Source: Platynereis dumerilii
Taxonomy: Eukaryota; Annelida; Polychaeta; Phyllodocida; Nereididae
Length of the DNA stretch: 64,000 nt
Direction of reading: 5' to 3'
NCBI GenBank assembly: GCA_026936325.1
Contig: JAPTHN010000006.1
Span: forward strand, 29,157,296 to 29,221,295
The notes below the pieces were generated by a model. The model saw only the letters and a program-made list of their open reading frames with translations. It had not been told where the DNA came from and searched no databases. Position 1 is the first letter of the stretch, and the number at the start of each line of letters is the position of its first letter. The translations under genes and the position numbers were made by a program. Positions 48,763-60,000 of this stretch are shown here, piece by piece.

Positions 48763-50230
48763 TATATTCGTGCAGCGAAACGACAACAGGCCGTTTCGCA
48801 AAGCGAATTGAGCACAAGAGAGGACACTCAAAAATCAATGCAATGATAGTCTCAACATCGACAGTCCACAGCAGGAAATAAGGTCAACTGGATCCGGCTT
48901 CTTATCAATGATTTAGTTTTGAATTTAACAAAACGTAACATATTCTTCTTCAAAAGGGTCTAAAAAATTCAATTTTCTCCAGTAGTATTCCTGTACCTAT
49001 AATTGTTATGGAATAGTTAATATTTAGCCTTGACAAGCTAATTGAATTATTAACATGTGATTCATAAGAAAATATAACAAAATTGAAGCTACATAATCTT
49101 TATAAACTTATGATTATGTAACAGTGACAAGCAAATCATGTTGTTGTTTTTTACCTTCAGCGAACGAAGTTCGAAGAAGGTATTGTTATCACTTTCCTAA
49201 AATGTTGTCCGTCCGACGGGCAGTCGTCCGGGCGACCGGGCGGCGGGCGGATAGATAGTTTCCGGGCCAGGACTCAGGCCCTATTGCATGTACATGGATG
49301 AAATTTGGTACACATATAGCTTTTATGGTCCAGTTGTGCCTTTTGATGGTCTGCTTGATGGATATTCCATACTTTTTGAAATATTGAGAAAAAATATAAA
49401 AAATTCTTTTTTTCGTTTCCGGACAAGGACTCAGTCCCTATGGCATGTGCTTGGATGAACTTTGGTACACATTTAGCCTATATAGTACAGTTGTGCCTTT
49501 TCATGGTCTTATTGATGGATATCTCAGACCTTTTCAAATATTGAGAAAAATATTTAAAAAATATTTATTTCATTCATGGGCCAAAACTCGGCCAATATTC
49601 CATGTACATGGATGAAATTTGTTACACATGTCACCTATATGATATCGTTGTTCCTTTTGTGGGTGTGATTTGTGGATATTCTTTAAATTTTGCAATATTG
49701 GCAAAAAAATATAAAAATATAATTATTTGTTTCCAGGCCAATACTTGGCCAATATTGCACGACCATAGATGAAATTTTATTCGAATTACCTATATAATGC
49801 ATTAGTGCCTTCTGATGGTTTGATTGATAGGCATTTTTAATGCTTTTGGGAATATTGAGAACAATTTACAAAAATACAAATATATATATTTTTTCGTTTC
49901 CGACCCGCAGCTCACATTTCTATTCGTTGTATGTGAATGAAAGTGCTCCGTAATATGTGTAAATTAGTCCAGTTAGGGTTTTCCATGGTTTAGCATACAT
50001 CTTTAGGCCAAGACTGAGTACTATTGCATATACTAACATGCATTTTGGTTCACATCACTTTCATGGTATAATTGTGTCCTTCAACGGTGTTTTTTTCGCT
50101 GAAGGTTTGCTGCTACGCAGCCTATGTTTTATTGCTATTATACTATTATGTAATATCAGCAATCAAGCATAGACTTAAATTTGCAAGAATTCAGTGTTGT
50201 CTGCCTTTTTACTGTTTTGCTGTTTATCTT
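48763..50230. repeat. Repeat family R1, copy B, interrupted by a TIR element
   Basis: 48763-49152 and 50107-50230 together correspond to the two halves of copy A (25264-25560 and 27735-27975). The element at 49153-50106 has inserted into the second half. Confidence 0.65.
49153..50106. mobile_element. TIR element with ACCTTCAGCGAA ends and 158-bp internal repeats
   Basis: The ends are ACCTTCAGCGAACGAAG and the inverse TTCGCTGAAGGT. Near the left end CGAACGAAGTTCG is self-complementary, followed by a GTCCG/GGGCG-rich stretch. Then a unit with CCGGGCCAGGACTC and ATGAAATTTGGTACACAT repeats near 49263, 49421, 49578, 49732 and 49901, spacing 154-169 bp. There is no transposase. Truncated relatives lie at 31730-32165. 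Confidence 0.75.
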
Positions 50231-50279
50231 TCAATCCTATTTATCTATAACCCAATTTATCTATTTAACATATAATTAT

Positions 50280-50300
50280 TATATATATATATATATATAT
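50280..50300 (+). repeat. TA microsatellite
   Basis: About ten TA units. Confidence 0.9.
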
Positions 50301-50324
50301 ATTTATTTACATATAGTTATACCA

Positions 50325-50455
50325 TGGGCATATGTGGTATACGGAGATATATACAGCCGAGGTGGTAAATTATATAACTCGAGGACGTAGCCCGAGGGTT
50401 GTATTCACCACCGAAGCTGTATATATCCCGTATACCACAAATATGCCATACTTCA
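50325..50455. repeat. Palindrome (hairpin MITE) centred near 50390
   Basis: GGCATATGTGGTATACGG, GATATATACAGC and CGAGGTGGT are answered by ACCACCGAAGCTGTATATAT, CCCGTATACCACA and ATATGCC. The centre is CTCGAGGACGTAGCCCGAG, in the same style as the centre of the palindrome at 10571-10720. Confidence 0.8.
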
Positions 50456-50779
50456 CTGTTTCAGAGAACTATTTTGTTTTCATGTTTTTGGAAAGGAAGA
50501 CCGTTTTACTAAAAATGTCTCTAATTTGTTACAAAAGGTACCAAAATGGTCTTATAATTTTTCCTTAAAATTAAACAATTATTTTTTAAAGCCATACTCC
50601 AGAGTGAGGCTCAATGGCATCGGTCATGATGTCATGATTCAAATGCTGTCTTCTGATTGGCCATGCGACGATTAACCTAAACTCTCATTAGTTTTGCTAA
50701 CTACAATTAATTAGTTAAAATCGCCATGTGGTGACACTGCTATCCTGGTCAAGGTTTCTGTAAGCGTCCATTTGTGACC
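50456..50779. other. No feature seen
   Basis: AT-rich, without gene or repeat that I can identify. Confidence 0.45.
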
Positions 50780-51510
50780 TTAGTATTTCACTTAGAGTTA
50801 TGAAATGAAATTTGGTACATAATATTGGCCTGTGGCTATTGGTAGGGAGTATGTCGATAAATCCAAGATGGCTGCCATTTTGTGGCGCCCATCTTGGCAG
50901 CCATTCTTGAACTGCCCACTGTGACCTTAATATTCCGCCTACGGTTATTAAATTTGCTACAGCTGTTGGCCTGTGGGTATTGGTTGGGAACGTGTCCAGA
51001 AATCCAAGATGGTTGCCATTTTGTGGTGGCCATCTTTCTTCATTCTTGAACTGCCCAATGTCACCTTATTATTTTGCTTACAGTTACGAAATTTGGTGTA
51101 GGTATTGGTCTGTGCATATGGATTGGCAACATGTTGTGAAATCCAAGATGGCAGCACTTGCGTGGTGGCCATTTTGGCAGCCGTCTTTCTTCATTCATGA
51201 ACTGCCCACTGTGACCTTAATATTTCACTTACAGGTATGAAATTTGATGCAGGTATTAACCACTGTGTGTTGGTTGGGAGTATGTCAAGAAATCCAAAAT
51301 GGCCACCATTTTGCATTGGCAATTTTGCCAGTCATTCTTCAACTGCCCACTGTGACCCTAATATTCCTCTTAGAGTTATGAAATTTTGTAAAGGTATTGC
51401 CTGCAGCTGTTACTTGGGACATTGTCCACAAATCCAAGAAGGCTGCCATTTTGTGGCGGCCATCTTTTTAAATTCTTGAACTGCCCACTGTGACCTTAAT
51501 ATTTTCCTTT
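50780..51510 (+). repeat. Satellite-like array, unit about 145 bp, 5 units, with AAGATGGCNGCC motifs
   Basis: AATCCAAGATGGCTGCCATT occurs near 50860 and diverged forms near 51000, 51139, 51291 and 51430, each followed by GGCCATCTT-like, TTCTTGAACTGCCCACTGTG and ACCTTAATATT blocks. Spacing is 139-152 bp. Chance open frames run across units on both strands but share no conserved protein. Confidence 0.9.
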
Positions 51511-51620
51511 ATACACTTATTTACAGACTAAACAATAGTTCACCTACATCTCATTTCAGCTGTATATCATTCAGTTCCCCTTCTTAGGGGGGGGACTTGG
51601 GAGTTTTCTTTCACGGGAAA

Positions 51621-51948
51621 CAGGGGCGGACTGGCCCCGCAGTGGGCCCCTGGGCGACCTGGGCCCCTATTATCGCAATAGCGGCATTTTCAATTTTTAC
51701 TTCTAAATTTATTATTACCTTTATCAAAATCCTAGCGGACCTTGTCCGAAACTGAGAGACGGGCCCCTTACTTAATTGTTTTCAAGTTTTAATTGGAGAA
51801 TTGTTTATTTTTCTATGACTACAATTCGATTTTTACCTCTTTACGTCATCTTTGATCATTTAGATCTTTCAAATGGTTGCTGGTGGGCCCCCTGAGGTGG
51901 TGGGCCCCAGGGCACTGCCCTCTGGCCCATAGGGCCAGTCCGCCCCTG
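51621..51948. mobile_element. hAT-type MITE with perfect 8-bp target duplication
   Basis: The ends are CAGGGGCGGACTGGCCC and the inverse GGGCCAGTCCGCCCCTG. Identical flanks ACGGGAAA lie at 51613-51620 and 51949-51956. The core is AT-rich and there is no coding frame. Confidence 0.93.
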
Positions 51949-53329
51949 ACGGGAAATCATATCTTTCACAATGACGCCGACAGTCATTATTTATTTTGGC
52001 TGTCTGAGTGTCTGGGGTCCTCACTTATTACATGTAATTTGTAAATCTTTTCTTAACGCTGCTCAAAACTATTTATTTTGTTTCACCAACACTAGCCAAG
52101 AAGTTACTTCTTTAACACAGAATCAAAATGGTTGCCCCCCTGACATATAATGAAAGTGCTGTTTTAGTGCAAGAGCATATGTAATCTGGCTCACTTCGCT
52201 TGTAAATTTTTGGCACCATATATCAAATCGAACCTTAGGATGTGTAGATTCAGAAAAAATATGGTGCCATTTTTCTCTCGGCATTCTAAGGGGTAAAATT
52301 CAAGATGGCGTCCAAGATGGCCGCCGATGATGTTTTTCTTCATATCTCAGCTTGTATTCATGGTATATTAAAAATTAAAAAGTTGATAATGATGTTTTTG
52401 GGGTCAAGGAATCCAATAAAGACCACCCCAAGCTCCTATCTTGGTTCAAAAACTGAATATCATGCCAAATGTTATCAAAATTGATATAAATTTAAGAATG
52501 TTCTACTCATCTCACCAGCCGTGTTTATTTCTTGCAGTGATAGTCACTTACAATACAAATGTGATAGTCCCTTACAATATAAATGTTGAACAATAAGGTT
52601 TTTAAAGAATAGATTATATTTATAAGATCAAATCTAGATATCACATATTAAGAACATGGTATAAATCACGTTCTTGGTGTCTTATTTAAAGCAAAAAAAC
52701 TACTGGTCCGATATTGGAGTTGGGAAAATTTCAGCACAGCTACCCAATGGAATTTATGCATGTACTACTGTTCATATAAGAGGAAGTGAAGCCCCTTTCA
52801 TGTGAATAAATTGCTTCTATCTGTCACTGGTCTTGATATAGGGTATTGTGTGATATTTGATTACACAAAGGATCAGTTTTTTGGCGTCACACTGCACGGA
52901 AAAATTGTATCCAAAACATTAAATACTCATAGATAAGGGTATTAGAACCCTGTTTTTGAGGTAGACAATAAGTGCATCACTCTGATTCTGCAATGCATGT
53001 CAACAACTAAAATTACAGAAGAGGAAATGTTTAAAAGTTACTAAACTTTTATATTCTGCACGTTCACATTATTTTGCAGTACTTGAGTTTCATGGGGATA
53101 TCTTAAAACGTTTTCTCTACAAGTGTATTTGAATAAAGCATGGTTTGCTTTGCAAAAACTACATTTCAAGTTTGTAAATCCTTCATATATATGTTTAAAT
53201 ATGATGGTAGTACATGTATCTAGCATAGCTAGCTTACATAAATTTACAACCTAAGAGTTTTGTAGTCTGCAATCATCCATTTTTTGTCCCAATTGACCAA
53301 AAGTTCCAAATTTTACCAACTTGAGACAC

Positions 53330-55240
53330 CCCCAGTCTTGTCTCCTCTCTCTGTGCATTCTACCCTTCTGTATTCTCCTTTTCTACATTTTTCCTAACTG
53401 CATCTTTTCATCCCCAGTTCCCAAAACTTGTAGCTCTCTTTTACATCAAATTCTCTTGCCTCCTCCTGGTGAACTCCTCATCTAGAAAAGCTCTCCTGAG
53501 AGACTCCTCTATGGGCCTCTTCTTTCACTTATGCCTCCTCCCACTTCTACGTTTTCCCTCTCATATCTGATTCTCCTTTTCTGCCTCTTCTCAAGCTGTG
53601 CCTCCACCCAATTTAAGGTATTATCTCTTCTCTGCTATCTCTGCCTTCTCCATTTACCTCCTTCCAAGGTTATGCCTGCTTCTACTTTGCGTCCTCCCTG
53701 TTATTTTTGACTCTCGATCCCTTTCCGGGTTTTCTGCCCTCTCCCTCTGCTCTTTCCTGCACCCTCTTTCTCCATGGCCTAACATTTTGTGCTTGTTTGC
53801 ACTAGCCTACTACTGGCTCTTTGGGGATGGGTTTAACTCCAACCCCGAAACTTCATTTAGTTTGTGGGACATAAAATTGAGACAGGGTGTTTCAGTGTAT
53901 ACACTGAGGCAACTGATAGACACTGGGCATCCCTGAATTAATACAGTATGTACAAGACTCCCAGCCTTCTCATCTCTTCATCATATGGGGGTAGTGAAAA
54001 TAAATGTGCAGCTCCCTCCACAAGGAAGGAGGAAGAGCTTCTTGGCTGAAAGGGGTATTCCAGCACAACAAAAATTAGTCAACTCCTTTATACCCTCTGC
54101 CTCCAACTTCTCCTCTGTCCATTTTTGCCTCCTGCCTAGCTTTTGCCCCCCCCCCAACATCCGAGCTTTCCCTCCTTATGCTTTCCCTCCTTATGCTTTC
54201 CCTCCTTATGCTTTCCCTCCTTATTCTTTCCCTCCTTATGCTTTCCCTCCTTATGCTTTCCCTCCTTATGCTTTCCCTCCTTATGCTTTCCCTCCTTATG
54301 CTTTCCCTCCTTATGCTTTCCCTCCTAATGCTTCTCCCATTCTGCCTCCATTACCTCTGACTATCCCTGTTTAACTCCTCCCTGATAGCTCTTTCCTCCT
54401 CCCTGATAAGTTTTCCCTCCTCCCTCTACCTCTTGCCAAACGTATGCCTCCTTGCCTCTGCCCTATTGTCTTTGACTCTCCATTTCGGAGCTTTCTGCTT
54501 CCACCCGGTCGCCAGATCTTTCGTCCACCCTGATAGGTATTCCCTCTTCCCTCCTTATGCTGGCTCGCCTGTTTGTCTACTTCCTAAATCCCCCCTCCTA
54601 GTCTGCATTATCCCTCTTATCTCTGACTATCTCTTTCTGCCATCAATGTTTTTTCCTCTGCCCTAATAAAGGGTATTTTCTCCCCCACACTGCCTCCTTT
54701 CATTTTCTCACTCTGCTTCCTCTACCTTATCTCTGACTCTCCCCTTCTACCACTTTTCAAGCTCCTCTCTGCACTCCTTGACAGCTATTGTCTCCTCCCT
54801 CTGCCTCCTCCCACTCTGCCTTCTCCTTCTCATCTTTGCTTTGAACACCCATTCTACCTCATCCCGACAGCCCACCCCTCCTTTCTACTTTCTTCTCTCG
54901 CTTCCTTCTATCTAAAATATGCCTATTTGCACTCTGCCTCCATCGTCATTTTATCTGACTGTCCCTTTCTGGCTCCTGTCTAAGGTTAACCAGCTCTTAC
55001 CTCCTTCCCAGTACACTGTAGGTCTCCGCACCTCCGAAGCTTAATTATGCATTCGTCCATTCTCTCTCCTCCACTATCACTCTTGCCTCCTCCCTTTCTT
55101 GTCCCCTTACCACCTTAATCCCTGTCTCATCACTTAATGCATCATACATGGGTGCCTCTTGTCTCTGAATCCCTGACCTTCATTCTCCTCTCCTATTCTC
55201 ATAGCTTGATCATTCATCCCTGACATAATTTTGCTGCTCT
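53330..55240 (+). repeat. Polypyrimidine (CT-rich) tract of 1.9 kb
   Basis: Strong C+T bias on the plus strand with recurrent CTCCTCCCTCTGCCTC-like motifs, interrupted by a more ordinary stretch at 53800-54080. It contains the 15-bp array at 54170-54335. Frames through it are low complexity. Confidence 0.8.
54170..54335 (+). repeat. 15-bp tandem repeat (GCTTTCCCTCCTTAT), about 11 copies
   Basis: Nearly identical units, with one TTATT variant and one CTAAT variant at the end. Because 15 is divisible by 3, the array keeps frames open and reads as repeated AFPPY; this is not taken as a gene. Confidence 0.95.
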
Positions 55241-57046
55241 CATTCTTTGACTGCATTAAATTAACATATTATTTTTCCCTACACTTATAGCAGATAGCTA
55301 GGATATTCCGGCTCAAGTATAGTATACCTGGCTTGGTGAAGTATATAGCAAGTGAGTGACCTCCCCACCTGAATAAGCTTAAGGATTGGCTGGCTTATTT
55401 AGTCCATGGAAGTCACTGACAATCTCTGAATGTTGGATACTACACTTGACCAGACATGCTTTAACTAAGAAATGACAAAAGGGAGTTGTTCAGCTCTTCT
55501 TGGGCCTTTTGTGAGCAGCTTTGAAATAATGGACATCATGGTGTAAGCTGGAAAAAATTTCGAGAGAGCTACATGACTCACGGCGGCCCTGGAAGTGTTG
55601 GTGTAAAATAAACAGGTACTCTGGGCTCATTTCTTGCACTGAAACATGCAGATGAGAAACAGAAAGACACCAGAAAGAATGTAGCAATTTCTAATGGACA
55701 CCGTATCTCATAAATTTGATTGAACAGAGCTGTAACGAATGGCCAAGTAGTGATTAAGACAAATTCTGCTACATTATTTGGTCAAATTCGTAGCATCATA
55801 AACATGTCCTTGTTACAATTACACAGTTGCTTGCAATTATTCAAAACCTTTTGTATCTTCTTAGTATATATGTTGGCAGATGGCCTATCTGTGAAAACAG
55901 GTTATAGCACAATATTTCATATAGCCTATCACAAATTGTGTTTCACAATGCAAGAAAGGAATACGGCAAATGAGTCGAACATTCTTAAATTTATGTCAAT
56001 TTTGATAACATTTGGCATGATATTCAGTTTTTGAACCAAGATAGGAGCTCGGGGTGGTCTTTATTGGATTCCTTGACCCCAAAAACATCATTATCAACTT
56101 TTTAATTTTTAATATACCATGAATACAAGCTGAGATATGAAGAACTAGAACCGTTCGGTTTTAATGATCTCATAAAGACATCAGTTGATAGGTACAACTT
56201 GGGTTCGACTGGGACTCTGGGAGGCCTAGCATATATAGAAGTTCAGTGGCAGTCTTGAGAGAACACACACTGCACATTTGAGAGTGTGAAATGTCTCATA
56301 GAGGAGAATGGGTAGGGACATATTATGTTGAGTACAATAGACAGAAGGAAATATAATTGATCAATTGTTGATAAAGCCTTTACCATTGGGCAACATTTAC
56401 AGTGAAAGCAATAATTTCTCGCTGAGGAAAATGCAACCTTTCCCCCAAAAATCCAATGGCGCATCCTTAGCCGACTGGTTCTACGAAAAGCATAGTTGAC
56501 TGATGGGAGCATGGACTCATCCTATCTCAAATGATGTGAAAATCAAGGAAGAAAAGATTTGTACTTCCAATTCAGACCTGCCAACTTCACACAAGGATAT
56601 TTCTGGGTTTTAAAATAATTTCGGAGGGTTTTTCACAGAAAAACAGGGTTTTCCATAAATGAAGACCCAACAAAGTTTCAATGTCTTTATTGTGAATCAT
56701 AAGTTCTGCCAACAGTACCCAATGGACAACAGATGGGGAGATAGATCATTTGAAGCCATGTCTGACAACGTGAAAAGTTCCACTGCTTCAAGAGTGCTTG
56801 ACCTAATTTTCAGCCGCAGCAGACGTCAGCTGCTTAAGCTATAAATAGCACGCAGGTGCACATTCTTTGCCGGGCTTTTGCAAGGGTTTTGGGGTGCATA
56901 AAAAATCGGGTTTCAGCAGTTTTTTCGGGCTGTCTGGTTTTAGGCTAAAAAAGAGGGTTTTCCAGATTTTTTCTGGTCAGTTGGGAGGTCTGCGGCAATT
57001 GTCAACCGATGTATCAGATGAATTGACAGCCATCTGAATTTATAGG

Positions 57047-60000
57047 CAGGGAGCCAGACCTCAAAAAGTGCTTTATTTAAGGATTTGGCTCACCCCGAGA
57101 GAGGACCACATAAGTTATATACCGTTTGAATCCCTGAATTCAGTAGTTTTAGAAACTTTCTGTTTCAGTGAAAAATCAGTTGAGAGTTTTTTGTAATTTG
57201 GTTACCATGGCAACCAGGTCAGAAAATTATTTGATGAATAGAAAATGAATAAAACGCTCTCATACGGAGTGTTTTTCTTAGATAAACGTAATTTTTCTTT
57301 TGAAATACATTTTATGGAAAGGCCCCCATTAATTGGTCACATGACCTTGGGGTAAAAGGTCACATGACCAGCAGAGGAGGGAGTTAAAGAGGCAAAACTA
57401 GCAATTTTTAAGCAATACAGACTTAGAAGTTTGCCCTGGACAATGCAGTTCAATGACACATTGTCAAATTATTGATATATGAGAGATGTAATGTCATGCT
57501 TTCAAAAAATATGCCATTTGGCATAACTGCTACCATGGTAACAAAAATGTTTATCTTCAAAATAGCATCCCCATTTACAGATTTAATTTCATTAAAATCA
57601 TGTTTCTGGATTATATTTGTTCTTTTACAGTTGGAAGTGAAATTTAAAATGTTGATTTATTAAGTATTGTAGGTGCTTAGATTTTGTATGATTTTTATAG
57701 GGGTAAACGGTCACATGACCAGTAGGGGAGGGGTCAAATGGCTAAAACGGGCAGTTTTTCGGCAATATGGACACTATAAATAGGCACTGGACAACACAGT
57801 TTAATGACACATGGTCAAGGCATTGACATTTGATTGCCCTAATGTCATGCTTTCAAGAAATATATCATATGGAATTACTGTTACCATGGTAACAGAAATG
57901 TTTATATTAAAAACAACAGCCGTATTTGTAGATTTAATTTGACTAAAATTATGTTTCTGGCCAGTGTTTGTTCTTTTCCAGTTGAAATTGAAATTTAAAA
58001 TGATGATTTATGCTGCATTGTAGGTGCTTAGATCTTGTATGATTTTGAGTGGGGTAAAAGGTCACATGATCAGTAGGGGAGGGGATCAAATAACCAAAAC
58101 TGACAGTTTTTAAAGCAATATGAACACTAAAATAGACACTGGACGACACTGTTTAATGACACATTGTCAAGGTATTGCAATTTGATAGCTCTAATGCCAA
58201 GCTTTCAAGAAATATATCATTATGTCATTACTGTTACCATGGTGACAGAAATGTTTATCTTCAAAATAACAGCCCCTTTTTCAGATTTCACCTCACTATA
58301 TCATAAATCTAGCCCGTGTTCATTATGTTACAATTGAGAGTGAAGTTTTGAAAGGGAATATATTCTGCATTGTTGGAACCTATATTTGGTGTGACTTTAA
58401 TTGGGTAAAAGGTAGTATGGAAGAGAGATAATAGGCAAAACTAGTACATTTTGAGTGATAAGGACACTCAAAATAAACACTAGATGATGCAGTAAAATTA
58501 CATATCAAAGGGATTGATTTGTGATATCAAGCAGACTAACTCATACTTTCAATAAATATAATATTGGAATTTGGCATCACTGTTACCATGATAACGGAAA
58601 TGTTTATCTTCAAAATAAAAGCCCAATTTGCAGATTTCAGCTCTCTGAAATCAAGAAACTTGCTTGTGTTCATTCTATTGCAGTTGAGAGTGAAATCTCA
58701 ATTTGGGTATGTGTTATGTATTGCAGTTGTTTTAATTTGGTGAGATTTTCAATGGGGTAAAAGGTAATTTAATCAGCAGAGGGGAGGGGGTTGGATTAAG
58801 GAAAACCTTGGATAGTTAAGCAAATTGGACACGAGAAATATACCCAGGACAACACATTGTCAAGGTATTGATATTTGAGTTAATTTTCAGAAACAAAAAA
58901 GGAATGAAAGATATTGCTGTGAAAAACTTACCTGCCCATTGAAAAATCCCAAATTGAAAAGCCAATATTAGAGCATAATTTAAAAATGTTTATACAAACT
59001 GAAGTCACATCATTACCATAGGCCCGTGAAAAAATCCTTCTATTGGAATCTGATCGAACATAAATGCACTTTTCCTGACCAATTTTACGAAAAACACACT
59101 GTGACTGTTAATATTAATGTTGATTATTTTGAACAGATAAAGGAAGTTGAAAGCCAATGATTGGTACCAAAAACATCACCAGGGGGCAATAGGTTGGCTA
59201 ATTGAATGGCAGTTAGTTTGTCTGACTGAATTAAGGAGACACCTTCAATGTTTAACTTGAGGAATTTTTCCCTACTGTGCTCATTTCTATGGAGAAATAT
59301 ACGGCACTCCTGTAACTCAACTTCTTTGACTGGATCATTCAATTGTTAAAAAGGCCTGAACCTACATGTTTTGGAATTTTGCACTACAATAAATTAATAT
59401 AAATATCTCATTTTCAAGGAAAAATTTTCTTCATTATTTAGCATGTGCACAACTTTTCGGAGGTGTAAAATCGAGCATGTATGAGTTCATGGACATGAAA
59501 ACGAGCATAGGTACTGTACATGCAATAACTAACACTGGTGCTTTCTTATTCATTTGTGCACTGCCAATACTAACATTCGTGGAGGTGTTACGGGCTTTAG
59601 TTTTAGGCTCAAAATTAGGTTTAGAGACAGTTTTAGGCAAGTTCAGTGGTATAATGATCGTAATTGCACCTGCAAAAAATTTGTGAAAGACAATATTATG
59701 TCAAATTCGTCTATGTTAGTTTTTGCAGGTTTGCAAATTTGTCCACATGCAAATATTGCAAAATATATACCTCAAATCTTGGTCTGCAGCAAGAACTTGC
59801 TTGTGCAGCTAATAGACTGGGTTTCTGACATCCTTAACTTCATATTCACAATTCAGCTCAATTTTGTGTTGGTAAAGGAGGCTTTTCTGGCAAAGTGTAA
59901 CTGATATAGTGATATACCTATAAATGCCAAGAAGTTCTGAGGAGCTGGTAAACTTGTTGTAGAATCTTCAACATGTTCAATACTAGCAACATTTAGGGTT

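Noticed and set aside
53985-54374. Frame with repeated AFPPY pentapeptide resembling a proline-rich structural protein
   Set aside because: The 15-bp tandem unit is divisible by three, so the frame stays open by arithmetic; there is no signal peptide or coding context and the surrounding DNA is a CT tract.
59124-59904. Short frames in the loop of the 4.9-kb foldback as a transposase gene
   Set aside because: None exceeds 120 codons or shows catalytic or DNA-binding motifs that I can recognise.
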